From the NCBI GenBank assembly GCA_034434835.1, contig DAOTXX010000064.1, positions 1 through 64,000 on the forward strand: 64,000 nt of DNA, given 5' to 3'. The notes under the pieces were generated by a model. That model was not told where the DNA came from. It ran no database searches and saw only the letters and a list, made by a program, of their open reading frames with translations. This document shows, piece after piece, positions 55,246-63,464 of the stretch. Within the stretch, counting starts at the first letter, position 1; each line of letters begins with the position of its first letter. The DNA is from JBGLNJ01 sp034434835. GTDB lineage: Bacteria; Chloroflexota; Anaerolineae; Fen-1058. Made by a program: the position numbers and the translations under genes.

Positions 55246-56571
55246 TCACAAATCCAGAACAAAATAGATCCCCCTATTCACAAACCCGAGGGACTGGTAA
55301 AACCGATGAGCCACCTGACGCTGGTGCCCCGACTCGAGCGCAATGCGATGGCACCCGGCCCGGCGTGCTTGCACCATGACCTCGTTCATGATCGCTTGGC
55401 CGACGCCGTAACCGCGCGCCGATTCAGTCACAATGAGATCGGCGATCCACAACTCGCGCGTGGCCCAGTTGAGCCGCGCGCGGAACGTGCCGACGACTGA
55501 ACCCACAACCCGCCCACCCAACTCGGCCACAAGCATCAACTGATCTGGATGGGCAAGATGCTGACGGTAAACGTCGGTCATGCGCGCATCCGTCGGGTCG
55601 GCATGGGGACGGCCCAATTCTTCCAACAACTGCATGACGAGGGGAATGTCGGCATCGGTCGCGGGACGCACGCGCGGGCGCGTCTGCTCGACGACCCAAC
55701 TGGCAATACACTCGGCGACGGCCGAGACGATTTCGTCGGGCACCCCCTCGGCCGCCTTGGACTTGAGGCGCAAGTCAATCGGGTCGTTCACGTAATCTAC
55801 CGAAAGCAATCGCCCATCCGTCGCCCAGGCGATCTCGGTCGAGAACAACTGCAAGCCACACACGCGCGCAATGATCTGGGCCATCTCGCGTAAGCGGCCC
55901 AGGTTGTAAAGCGTTTCCTCCAATGGCGTGACCGGTGTGTAGATGTGAGTTTGATTGTCCCACCAGCAGGGAAAGATGTCACAGCATGAATAGATCACCC
56001 GGAACCATGCGCGGCGTCCAGCGATCGTGGCCGGTGTGATCCATTCCTGGAGCAGGTACTTGTCGGCGGGGTATTTTTGACGCGCGGCAGTGACCTGCGC
56101 CCAGGCCTGCGCCTCATTCACCACGCCGGCGCCGCCTCCACCGTGCGCTGGCTTGATGGAAAACCGTCCGCCCAGCGGCGTCAGATCAGGTGGGGGCAGG
56201 TGGGGCTGCTCATCATACGGTGGAAGGATGATCGTGTACGGCGTATAGAGCCCGGCAGTGATGAACTCGAGGTGCATCGTCGCCTTGTCCCACGCCCGGC
56301 GCGCGGCAGCGAACGGGTTGACCTGGCAGGGAACGTGCGCCGCAGCCCATTCGACCAGCGGCAGAAACGCCGGGTCGCCATCGGAGGCGCGATCAAAAAA
56401 GGCGCGCAAACTCAACTCGCCCAACACAATCTGTTCTAGCGTCTGGGCGAGCGTCGCGGAGGTGACCTGATACAGCGTCAGCCCGTGGCGCAGACACACG
56501 GCTTCCAGGAGCGCGACAAAGTCAGCATCGTATTCCCAGGTCCAGGCCAGGCCAAGATCGTAGGTCGGCAT
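55246..56571 (-). CDS. ATP-grasp-like domain fused to a GNAT acetyltransferase
   Basis: I start at the ATG at 56571 (441 aa, MPTYDLGLAW); the ATG at 56607 is the alternative. Residues about 90-300 have ATP-grasp features: RRAWDKATMHLEFITAG, GGRFSIKPAHGGGGAGV (ATP loop), YLLQEWITP and VDYVNDPIDLR, the last probably holding Mg-binding residues. Residues about 305-441 are a GNAT domain with VAELGGRVVGSVVG, IVTESARGYGVGQAI (acetyl-CoA loop) and ALESGHQRQVAHRFYQSLGF. One chain could ligate and acetylate a peptide or amino-acid product. Neither substrate is known. It is divergent from mutY. Confidence 0.75.
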   Translation of the reverse strand: MPTYDLGLAWTWEYDADFVALLEAVCLRHGLTLYQVTSATLAQTLEQIVLGELSLRAFFDRASDGDPAFLPLVEWAAAHVPCQVNPFAAARRAWDKATMHLEFITAGLYTPYTIILPPYDEQPHLPPPDLTPLGGRFSIKPAHGGGGAGVVNEAQAWAQVTAARQKYPADKYLLQEWITPATIAGRRAWFRVIYSCCDIFPCWWDNQTHIYTPVTPLEETLYNLGRLREMAQIIARVCGLQLFSTEIAWATDGRLLSVDYVNDPIDLRLKSKAAEGVPDEIVSAVAECIASWVVEQTRPRVRPATDADIPLVMQLLEELGRPHADPTDARMTDVYRQHLAHPDQLMLVAELGGRVVGSVVGTFRARLNWATRELWIADLIVTESARGYGVGQAIMNEVMVQARRAGCHRIALESGHQRQVAHRFYQSLGFVNRGIYFVLDL

Positions 56572-56673
56572 TTGGGTGTTGGCGTGATTTCGTGTAGAAT
56601 CAACCATCTCTATGACGTATCACGTGTTTCGTTAGGTGGCAATACGCGGCACGCAATACACAACACGAGGGAC

Positions 56674-57759
56674 ATGATGAGATCCGTTCATCAACGTTTG
56701 CCTGCCGGCAAGCTGCTTCGCTGGGCGGCGCGCCATCTGCGCGATTTGCCCTGGCGCGTCGAGCCGCGCGATCCGTACCGCGTCTGGATCAGCGAGATCA
56801 TGCTTCAACAGACGCAAGTGGTCACAGTTATACCATACTTTCAGAGATTCATGGAACGCTTTCCCACTGTGCAGGCGCTGGCGGCAGCACCGCTCGACGA
56901 TGTACTCAAATTCTGGGAAGGCCTGGGGTACTATGCTCGCGCGCGCCACCTTCACCGTGCGGCGCGCAAGATCATGACGGAATTCGGCGGTCAACTGCCG
57001 GATACTATAGAGGAGTTGCGCAAGCTGCCCGGCGTGGGGCGCTATACGGCTGGCGCGATTGCGAGCCTGGCCTTTGGGTGTGATGCGCCGGTCGTGGATG
57101 GCAACGTCAGGCGGGTGCTGTGTCGTCTTTACGCGGTTCGCGGTGATATTCGCCAACCCAGACTGGAGCGGAAGCTGTGGGCATTGGCCGAATGGAATCT
57201 GCCCAAGGGTAAAGCCGGTCGCTGGAATGAAGCGATGATGGAACTGGGCGCGACGGTTTGCGTACCGCGAGCGCCTCGTTGCGGCGAGTGCCCTTTGGCA
57301 AAAGTCTGCCGGGCGCGCGCGTCAGGCATCCAGGGGAAATTGCCCCAACGGGTCACCAGGAGACGACTTCCACACCACGATGTGACCGCGGCGATCATTT
57401 GGAAGCGCGGCCATGTGCTCATCGCTCAAAGACCGCTGGGCGGGATGCTGGGTGGCTTGTGGGAGTTTCCCGGTGGAAAGCGAGAACGCGGCGAGTCGCT
57501 GGAGGCTTGCCTGCAGCGCGAGATCCGAGAAGAGTTGGGAGTCGAGATCGAGGTCGGCCAGCGCGTGACACAGGTCGAGCACACCTACACTCACTTTCGC
57601 ATCACGCTGCACGCTTTCGAGTGTCGCCTGGTGCGAGGCCGTCCGCATGCACTTCAGGTGACCGCCTGGCGCTGGGCGCGTCTGGACGAGCTGGACCATT
57701 TCGCGTTCGCGGTGACCGATCGCAGAATCATCCGGGGATTGAAACAGAAGATGCCGTGA
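56674..57759 (+). CDS. mutY: A/G-specific adenine glycosylase with NUDIX-type domain
   Basis: I start at the ATG at 56674 (361 aa). The enzyme removes A paired with 8-oxoG. HhH-GPD motif LPGVGRYTAGAIASLA with a catalytic Asp in VVDGNVRRVL, an N-terminal QQTQV and the [4Fe-4S] cluster CVPRAPRCGECPLAKVC are all present. The C-terminal domain has the NUDIX-like GGKRERGESLEACLQREIREE that recognises 8-oxoG. It overlaps the convergent kinase gene by 32 bp. Confidence 0.95.
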   Translation: MMRSVHQRLPAGKLLRWAARHLRDLPWRVEPRDPYRVWISEIMLQQTQVVTVIPYFQRFMERFPTVQALAAAPLDDVLKFWEGLGYYARARHLHRAARKIMTEFGGQLPDTIEELRKLPGVGRYTAGAIASLAFGCDAPVVDGNVRRVLCRLYAVRGDIRQPRLERKLWALAEWNLPKGKAGRWNEAMMELGATVCVPRAPRCGECPLAKVCRARASGIQGKLPQRVTRRRLPHHDVTAAIIWKRGHVLIAQRPLGGMLGGLWEFPGGKRERGESLEACLQREIREELGVEIEVGQRVTQVEHTYTHFRITLHAFECRLVRGRPHALQVTAWRWARLDELDHFAFAVTDRRIIRGLKQKMP

Positions 57760-58966
57760 CGTCCATTGGCAGCCACATCGCAAACATGCTGCCTCTGCCC
57801 GGCTCGCTGTTGAGCGTGATGCGTCCACCGTGTGCCAGGATGATCTTGGAAGCGATCGTCAGGCCCATCCCCAGCCCGCCGTATCGTCGCTGGTCACTCA
57901 TGTCCGCCTGGGTGAACACCTGAAAGATCGCGTGTTGTTTTTCGCTGGGAATGCCGGGGCCAGAATCTATGACGGCGATCACGGCGAAAGAAGCTGGTAT
58001 CGGCTGGGTCCAGGGCGGCGCGGCCGGCCAATGTGCCGCCACGCGGACACGCCCACCCGGCGGCGTGAATTTGATCGCGTTGTCAAGCAGTTGGCCGAGC
58101 GCATGTTGCACGCGGGGCATATCAGCGGTGAGGACCAGGTCTTGTTGGGGCAGCGCAACTTCCAGGCGCAGCCTCTTTTTTTCGATTCGCAACCGCCACA
58201 GCTCGACCGTCGAGTTCACCAGCTCAAGCACGCTACACCTGCCCAATTCCAGCTTGAACTCGTTGCGGTCCAACTGGCTAAAGTCAAACAGATTGTCAAT
58301 TTGCCGCCGGAGCCGCTGGCTCTGCGCCATCATATCCGCCAGATAGGCTTTGGCCCCCACAATCGAGCCTTGGTTGAGCTGTTCTTGCAACAAATCAGCC
58401 GTAAAGAACATCTGGGCCAGTGGCGTGCGCAATTCGTGCGAGGTGACCGAGACAAACTCGGCCTTCATCTGGTCCAGGCTCTTGAGCTGCTCGTAAGCCT
58501 CGCGCAGTTGCTCGGTCTGTTGTGCCACGCGCTGAGCCAGGCTGGCGTTGAGCGCGCGCAACTCTTCCATCAGTCGGCGGTTTTCCAGCGTCAGGCGTCG
58601 GTGCGAGAGCGCGTTTTGAACGACGTGATGCAGCTCATCGAGGTTTTCCACTGGTTTGAGCAAATAGTTGTAGGCGCCCTCGCGCAGCGCCCCAATCGCC
58701 GATTCAACGGTGGGGTGCCCCGTGAGGATGATCACGGGGATGTCGCAATTGCACGCCTTGACTGCTTGCAGAACGCCCAGGCCATCCACATGGGGCATTT
58801 GCAGATCGGTAATGACCAGATCGAACGGCTGGGAATTGATCAACTCGATAGCCTTGCGGCCATCAGGGGCAGTTTGCACACGATAGCTGGCGCTCTTGAG
58901 ATAATCGGCCAGCATAGTGCGGATTTCCGCGCTATCGTCTGAGACGAGTATACTTTCGCCAGGCAT
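57728..58966 (-). CDS. Receiver-histidine kinase hybrid protein
   Basis: The 412-aa protein begins with a receiver domain (ILVSDDSAEIRTMLADYL, phospho-Asp in LVITDLQMPHVDGLG, Lys in YLLKPVENL). A coiled coil follows (about residues 125-165), then a HisKA dimer helix with SHELRTPLAQMFF, and an HATPase domain with NAIKFTPP, DSGPGIP and GMGLTIASKIILAHGG. It has no membrane segment, so it probably takes phosphate from or passes it to another protein. No partner is nearby. Confidence 0.9.
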   Translation of the reverse strand: MPGESILVSDDSAEIRTMLADYLKSASYRVQTAPDGRKAIELINSQPFDLVITDLQMPHVDGLGVLQAVKACNCDIPVIILTGHPTVESAIGALREGAYNYLLKPVENLDELHHVVQNALSHRRLTLENRRLMEELRALNASLAQRVAQQTEQLREAYEQLKSLDQMKAEFVSVTSHELRTPLAQMFFTADLLQEQLNQGSIVGAKAYLADMMAQSQRLRRQIDNLFDFSQLDRNEFKLELGRCSVLELVNSTVELWRLRIEKKRLRLEVALPQQDLVLTADMPRVQHALGQLLDNAIKFTPPGGRVRVAAHWPAAPPWTQPIPASFAVIAVIDSGPGIPSEKQHAIFQVFTQADMSDQRRYGGLGMGLTIASKIILAHGGRITLNSEPGRGSMFAMWLPMDVTASSVSIPG

Positions 58967-59058
58967 ATTGATCCTCGGCGGTGCAGCGAGCCTGAATTAT
59001 AACACAATTCAGGATATATCAGCCTGACGATCCCAGACAGTCGAGGGCGATGGCGTTC

Positions 59059-59427
59059 TTACCGCATAGACGAATCCAGTGCATCCTCGCCGATGACAGT
59101 GAATTGGCGAGGAGCCACCGCCGGGGGCATGGGGGCAAAAGACTGACTCGCTTGCGGCGGATTGACCATGGGCGGGGAAACAACAATGACTGGCGGGTAC
59201 ATGGACTGCTGCGGCCCATGGCGCAGTGCACTCATCTCTTCCCGCTCGCGGCGGCGCAGGAGCGCCAGCCCAGCCACGAGGACCGCCGGCAACATCGCGC
59301 CGACGCCACACGCCGCACCTGTCAACACCGACATGGCCTCGTTCGACAGACGGGTGCCAATATACACGCCCAAAGTTACCGCAAATGCCGTCACGCCTAG
59401 TCCAATGATCGCAGTTACTCGATTCAT
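59059..59427 (-). CDS. Small two-helix membrane protein
   Basis: I start at the ATG at 59427 (122 aa), 8 bp after GAGAGG. Two membrane helices (about residues 4-22 and 32-54: MNRVTAIIGLGVTAFAVTLG, SVLTGAACGVGAMLPAVLVAG) are followed by RRREREEMSALRHG and a Pro/Gln-rich tail. It is 10 bp after the FtsK-like gene and probably co-transcribed, thus also under LexA control. No family recognised. Confidence 0.65.
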   Translation of the reverse strand: MNRVTAIIGLGVTAFAVTLGVYIGTRLSNEAMSVLTGAACGVGAMLPAVLVAGLALLRRREREEMSALRHGPQQSMYPPVIVVSPPMVNPPQASQSFAPMPPAVAPRQFTVIGEDALDSSMR

Positions 59428-59437
59428 GCGACACCTC

Positions 59438-60649
59438 TCAACTTGCTCCAGCCAAAACCGACACCGCCTGATGTAACAGGCTGGGCCGCCCACGAAGGAT
59501 ATCCCAGCGCTGAGGAACGCTGCCCATCTGCGCCACCACTTGCTCCATCTCCGCCACACTCACGAAAGCGGCCTGGAAGCGAATCACCTGTCCAGTCGCT
59601 ATAGCGAGAAAATCTCCGCGACCGGCAAGCTTTTCTGCTCCTGTCCCTCCGATACCTGCTGCAACACGCGCATCCTCGGGCGAGACGACTTTGCCCACCA
59701 ACCTCACCGGAAAATTGGCGCGGATGAGCGTCCCGATCACCTGGGACGATGGCTTTTGCGTGCAAGCGATGACATGAACCCCTGCCTCACGCCCGCGCTG
59801 AACTAGCCGTGTCAGCGGATCGGCGATGGCCTTGCCTGCCACTTGCATCAAGTCTGCCAACTCATCCAGCACAACAACGATGCGCGGCTCGACGCTCCCA
59901 TGATCCACTCTCTTCTCTCTACCCTCTTCTCTCTTCTCTCGTCTCAACCCCCTGGCCTCCATCAGCCGCACCAACTCATCCAGTGCGCCAGCCGCTTCCA
60001 TCGCGTCACCTATGATTGGCCTCATCAGGTGCGGCAATGCTGCAAACGGCACAAAAGCTCTCCGCTTGGGATCAATCAGGACAAGCTGCAACTGACTGCG
60101 CCGGTGCGTCATTGCCAGACTCAAGATCATGGCCTGGCACAATACCGTCTTGCCCGAGCCGGTCGTGCCAGAGATCAGGACATGCGCCACATCGGGGGCA
60201 GGCAACCGAAGCAAGAGCGGAGCGCCATCGTCGCACATGCCCAGCACGGCTGTCCCCGATGACATCCTTGGCAGAGCTTCAAAACCGGACTTGGCTCGCG
60301 CATCGGCCAACCGCGCCATAAGCGGCAGCAGTTTGATGGGTTGAGCATCCTCGCGCGGGATTTCCAGTTGCAGCGTACCGCACAGCCCTAGCGCATAGCC
60401 CGGGGCTATGCGATGCACTGCTGAGGCTGCGCGCGACACACGCACACTGGCAACGCCCAAAGCCAACGCCAGTTCATCTGCCAAGGCCTGCACTTGAGCG
60501 ATGCGTGTGCCGGCCGCCGGAGCAAGATGGAATTGTACCACGCGCGGCGTGACAATGCCTCCGGTGACGCGCCCCGGTGCTTTGTGACTCGCCAGCACCA
60601 TCTCGATCCGATCTGACTCTAGTTCCAGTTGTTTGCGTGTCGTGCTCAT
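59438..60649 (-). CDS. Soluble FtsK/SpoIIIE-like DNA translocase
   Basis: The 403-aa protein has the RecA-like FtsK motor: HVLISGTTGSGKTVLCQAMI (Walker A), RIVVVLDELADLMQV (Walker B) and ACTQKPSSQVIGTLIRANFP. It lacks the N-terminal membrane helices and the C-terminal gamma winged helix of FtsK, so it should be cytosolic. A charged insert REKREEGREKR (near residue 245) has a simple-sequence DNA origin. It is read from a LexA-controlled promoter, so it probably acts after DNA damage. GGGAGGG lies 6 bp before the ATG. Confidence 0.85.
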   Translation of the reverse strand: MSTTRKQLELESDRIEMVLASHKAPGRVTGGIVTPRVVQFHLAPAAGTRIAQVQALADELALALGVASVRVSRAASAVHRIAPGYALGLCGTLQLEIPREDAQPIKLLPLMARLADARAKSGFEALPRMSSGTAVLGMCDDGAPLLLRLPAPDVAHVLISGTTGSGKTVLCQAMILSLAMTHRRSQLQLVLIDPKRRAFVPFAALPHLMRPIIGDAMEAAGALDELVRLMEARGLRREKREEGREKRVDHGSVEPRIVVVLDELADLMQVAGKAIADPLTRLVQRGREAGVHVIACTQKPSSQVIGTLIRANFPVRLVGKVVSPEDARVAAGIGGTGAEKLAGRGDFLAIATGQVIRFQAAFVSVAEMEQVVAQMGSVPQRWDILRGRPSLLHQAVSVLAGAS

Positions 60650-60705
60650 GCGCCATCCCTCCCAGGCTTCAGCCTGTGCGCTCTGAAAGAAATTGCCCTA
60701 AGTAC

Positions 60706-60734
60706 ATTATAAGAACATTTGTTCTAATTGTCAA
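60706..60734 (-). promoter_or_regulatory. SOS promoter of the FtsK-like gene with LexA box
   Basis: TTGACA (60729-60734, minus) and TATAAT (60706-60711) with a 17-bp spacer that holds AGAACAAATGTTCT (60712-60725), a perfect GAAC-N4-GTTC palindrome. The layout is the same as in the lexA promoter. Confidence 0.92.
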
Positions 60735-60743
60735 GAAGATAAA

Positions 60744-60772
60744 GAGGCATCGTTTGAGGGAGACGATGCCTC
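60744..60772 (-). terminator. rpsT terminator
   Basis: On the minus strand GAGGCATCGT-CTCCCTCAA-ACGATGCCTC is followed by TTTATCTT. It abuts the promoter of the FtsK-like gene. Confidence 0.85.
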
Positions 60773-60791
60773 CAAATCGAGTCAGGTGAAT

Positions 60792-61064
60792 CTACCTGGA
60801 CTGCGACAACTGATGAAGCTGCTTCATCAAACGCGCCTTGCGCCGGGCCGCATTGTTTTTATGAATGACGCCCTTGCCCGCCGCATGATCCAGCTCGCTG
60901 ATCGCTTGCTGGAGAGCTAGCCTGGCCTCATCAGGCTTGTTTTCGCTGAGCGCAAGGCGAGCTTTTTTGACGGCTGTGCGCGCACGACTGCGCACGACGC
61001 GGTTGCGTTCCCGCTTCCGTGCGGAACTGCGGATGCGCTTGATAGCGGACTTGATGTTAGCCAA
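60792..61064 (-). CDS. rpsT: Ribosomal protein S20
   Basis: The 90-aa basic protein (MANIKSAIKRIRSSARKRER) is S20 of the small ribosomal subunit. It has the Lys/Arg-rich helical pattern and ends HKNNAARRKARLMKQL. Length is typical (about 85-95 aa). Its promoter is back to back with that of gatC and overlaps in the -35 region. Confidence 0.97.
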   Translation of the reverse strand: MANIKSAIKRIRSSARKRERNRVVRSRARTAVKKARLALSENKPDEARLALQQAISELDHAAGKGVIHKNNAARRKARLMKQLHQLSQSR

Positions 61065-61107
61065 CGGAACCTCCAGAATAGCTGTGAGCCTTATACTGCG
61101 GGCGCGG

Positions 61108-61136
61108 AGTATACCCGATGTCGCCGGATTTGTCCA
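61108..61136 (-). promoter_or_regulatory. rpsT promoter
   Basis: TGGACA (61131-61136, minus) and TATACT (61108-61113) with a 17-bp spacer. Its -35 box overlaps that of the gatC promoter on the other strand. Confidence 0.8.
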
Positions 61137-61158
61137 GCCGTGATTCAGATGTTATAAT
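61130..61158 (+). promoter_or_regulatory. gatC promoter
   Basis: TTGTCC (61130-61135) and TATAAT (61153-61158), 17 bp apart, 18 bp before the gatC ATG. It overlaps the rpsT -35 box, so the two polymerases cannot bind at once. Confidence 0.8.
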
Positions 61159-61176
61159 CGTCAAAGGGGGCAGAGA

Positions 61177-61464
61177 ATGAAACTGTCATTGGCAGAAGTC
61201 GAGCACATTGCGGAACTCGCCAAGCTCTCGCTTTCCGACGAGGAGAAAGCGCGTTACCAGGAGCAGCTCTCTGCGATCCTGGAATACGCTGGACGGCTGC
61301 AGGTGGTGGACACCTCAGCGATCCCGCCGACGGCCACGGTGCTGCCTTTGCGCAACGTGATGCGCGCCGACGAGCCGCGCGATTCCATGAGTCGCGAGGA
61401 CGTGTTGGCCAACGCGCCACAGGCTGGGGCCGATTCCTTCCAAGTCCAGGCGGTGCTGGATTGA
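61177..61464 (+). CDS. gatC: Asp/Glu-tRNA amidotransferase subunit C
   Basis: The 95-aa protein (MKLSLAEVEHIAELAKLSLSDEE) is GatC, which helps GatA fold within the GatCAB complex that turns Glu-tRNA(Gln) into Gln-tRNA(Gln). PLRNVMRADEP and a C-terminal FQVQAVLD are family features. It lies 22 bp before gatA; gatB is not in the window. Length is typical. Confidence 0.96.
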   Translation: MKLSLAEVEHIAELAKLSLSDEEKARYQEQLSAILEYAGRLQVVDTSAIPPTATVLPLRNVMRADEPRDSMSREDVLANAPQAGADSFQVQAVLD

Positions 61465-61486
61465 TCCTTGCCCAGGTGATCTCAAG

Positions 61487-62986
61487 TTGACGGCCCTCTG
61501 CGATCTGACTATCCACGAAGCGATGGATCGGCTGTGGCATGGCGAGCTAACCTCGGTCGAGCTGACGCAAGCTGTGTTGGACCGGATCGTCGCAGTCGAA
61601 AACCAGATTCAGGCCTACCTGACGCTCGCGCCTGAGCTGGCATTGGAACAGGCTCGCGAAGCCGATGAGCGTCGCGCTCGCGGCGAGGATACGCCGCTGT
61701 TGGGCATTCCGCTAGCAATCAAGGATGTCGTGTGCGTCGAGGGCCTGCCTTGCACGTGCGGCAGCCGCATTTTGGAAGAGTTTGTGCCTCCGTACAATGC
61801 GACTGTCGTCGAGCGATTGCGCGCGGCGGGCTGTGTGATCCTGGGCAAAACCAACATGGACGAGTTTGCAATGGGTTCGTCCACCGAAAACTCGGCGTTC
61901 TTTCCAACACGCAACCCGTGGGACTTGGATCGTGTACCCGGCGGGTCATCGGGGGGAAGCGCCGCGGCGGTCGCCTCCGGCATGGCGCTCGGCGCGCTCG
62001 GCACCGATACGGGAGGAAGCATCCGCCAACCTGCGTCGTTGTGCGGCGTAGTGGGCATCAAGCCCAGTTATGGCCGTGTGAGCCGCTATGGACTCGTCGC
62101 CTTTGCGTCATCGCTCGACCAGATCGGCCCGTTTGCGCGCGATGTGCGCGATGCAGCAATCCTGCTTAGCATCATCGCTGGACACGACCCACGCGATTCC
62201 ACTTCGATGCCATTGCCCGTGCCCGATTACGTCAGCGCGCTGAATGCGGACCACTTGCAGGGCATCCGCATCGGCGTGCCGCGTGAGTATTTCGTCGCCG
62301 GGGTGCAGCCGGAGGTGGCCAAAGCCGTCCAGGCGGCGATCGAGGTGATGCGCGGGCTGGGCGCGCAGGTGCGCGAGGTGAGTTTGCCGCATACTGACTA
62401 TGGCCTGCCCGTGTATTACATCATCGCGCCGGCCGAAGCCTCGGCTAACCTGGCACGTTATGACGGCATGCGCTATGGCCTGCGTGTCCAATCGCCCGAA
62501 GGGATGTGGGAGACCTATCGCCAAACGCGCGGCGCAGGCTTTGGCAGCGAGGTCAAGCGGCGGATTATGCTGGGGACGTATGCACTCAGCGCGGGTTACT
62601 ATGACGCCTACTATCTCAAGGCACAACAAGTTCGCACGCTCATCAAAGGCGATTTCGACGCCGTGTTCGATGCGGTGGATGTGATCGCCTGTCCGGTAGC
62701 GCCGACGACCGCATTCAAGATCGGCGAAAAGGTGGATGACCCACTGCAAATGTATCTTTCGGATGTGTTTACGCTGAACTGCAACCTGGCCGGCATTTGC
62801 GGCATCAGTCTGCCGTGCGGCTTTGACCAGGATCATTTGCCGATTGGCTTGCAGCTCTTGGGGCCGGCGTTCGGCGAAGAGATCGTGCTGCGCGTGGCGC
62901 ATGCTTACGAGCAAGCCACCGAATGGCATACATACAGGCCGCAGATCCCGGCAAGCCTTGAACAGGAACAAGCTCTCGACGATTGA
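61487..62986 (+). CDS. gatA: Asp/Glu-tRNA amidotransferase subunit A
   Basis: The 499-aa amidase releases ammonia from Gln for the GatCAB complex. Its Ser-cis-Ser-Lys catalytic residues are in IPLAIKDVV (Lys), GGSSGGSAAAVA and DTGGSIRQPASLCG. Start is TTG at 61487 (TALCDLTIHEA), with AGGTG 9 bp upstream. Length is normal. The downstream region has no terminator with a T tract. Confidence 0.96.
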   Translation: MTALCDLTIHEAMDRLWHGELTSVELTQAVLDRIVAVENQIQAYLTLAPELALEQAREADERRARGEDTPLLGIPLAIKDVVCVEGLPCTCGSRILEEFVPPYNATVVERLRAAGCVILGKTNMDEFAMGSSTENSAFFPTRNPWDLDRVPGGSSGGSAAAVASGMALGALGTDTGGSIRQPASLCGVVGIKPSYGRVSRYGLVAFASSLDQIGPFARDVRDAAILLSIIAGHDPRDSTSMPLPVPDYVSALNADHLQGIRIGVPREYFVAGVQPEVAKAVQAAIEVMRGLGAQVREVSLPHTDYGLPVYYIIAPAEASANLARYDGMRYGLRVQSPEGMWETYRQTRGAGFGSEVKRRIMLGTYALSAGYYDAYYLKAQQVRTLIKGDFDAVFDAVDVIACPVAPTTAFKIGEKVDDPLQMYLSDVFTLNCNLAGICGISLPCGFDQDHLPIGLQLLGPAFGEEIVLRVAHAYEQATEWHTYRPQIPASLEQEQALDD

Positions 62987-63320
62987 CACGGGGCAAGTTC
63001 AGAGTCCCATTGTCGCGCTATCATGTGTTTCCAACCCTGCAAGTCGGGTTGAACGTTCCTATCATGAGCGTAGACGTCATCTGCGGGGAGCCAATGTCTT
63101 GATGATCGCCTGGCGTGAATTTACTGGCCGTGCAATTCGACTGACGGATGAGCCAGGAGAAGAAAGGAACACACAGTTTGACCATTCCACTCCAGACCCA
63201 GCAGCTTCGCGCCTTATCTCAAGAGGCATAGAAAGACAGGGACCACGGATGACACGCGCGGGCATGGGAGCCTGCTCTGCTTATTATTCGGATAGGCTCC
63301 AAGCCTGAAAGAGGTGAGCA
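62987..63320. other. Gene-free stretch with repeat remnants
   Basis: 63032-63051 can form CAACCC/GGGTTG with a short loop, and 63258-63300 is a fragment of the TTTTCGGATAGGCTC repeat family. I see no gene in between. GAAAGAGGTGAGC near 63308-63320 is the ribosome binding site of the truncated hicB. Confidence 0.5.
63258..63300. repeat. Fragment of the TTTTCGGATAGGCTC repeat family
   Basis: The stretch with GGGCATGGGAGCCTG and TATTCGGATAGGCTCC matches the inverse of 38357-38393 over most positions by eye. It is a truncated copy. Confidence 0.6.
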
Positions 63321-63464
63321 ATGAAAGTTCGGCTTTTCTCACTGTCGCGCTATGTGGAGGCCGCTCTCCGGCAAGCTGAATATGAACGAGACGAAAACAA
63401 CACAGTGATCGCCCAAGTTCCAGGCGCATCAGGGTTCTTTGCACAGGGAGATACCTTCCTATGA
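63321..63464 (+). pseudogene. hicB: Truncated HicB-family antitoxin
   Basis: The 47-aa reading frame has YVEAALRQAEYERDEN and VIAQVPGASGFFAQGDTF, which are the first part of HicB antitoxins, usually followed by EEARENL and a helix. It stops right after GDTF at a TGA that overlaps the next ATG by 4 bp. The rest of hicB is missing, and I find no hicA toxin nearby. The start (AAAGAGGTGAGCAATG) looks intact, so a short peptide may be made. Confidence 0.7.
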
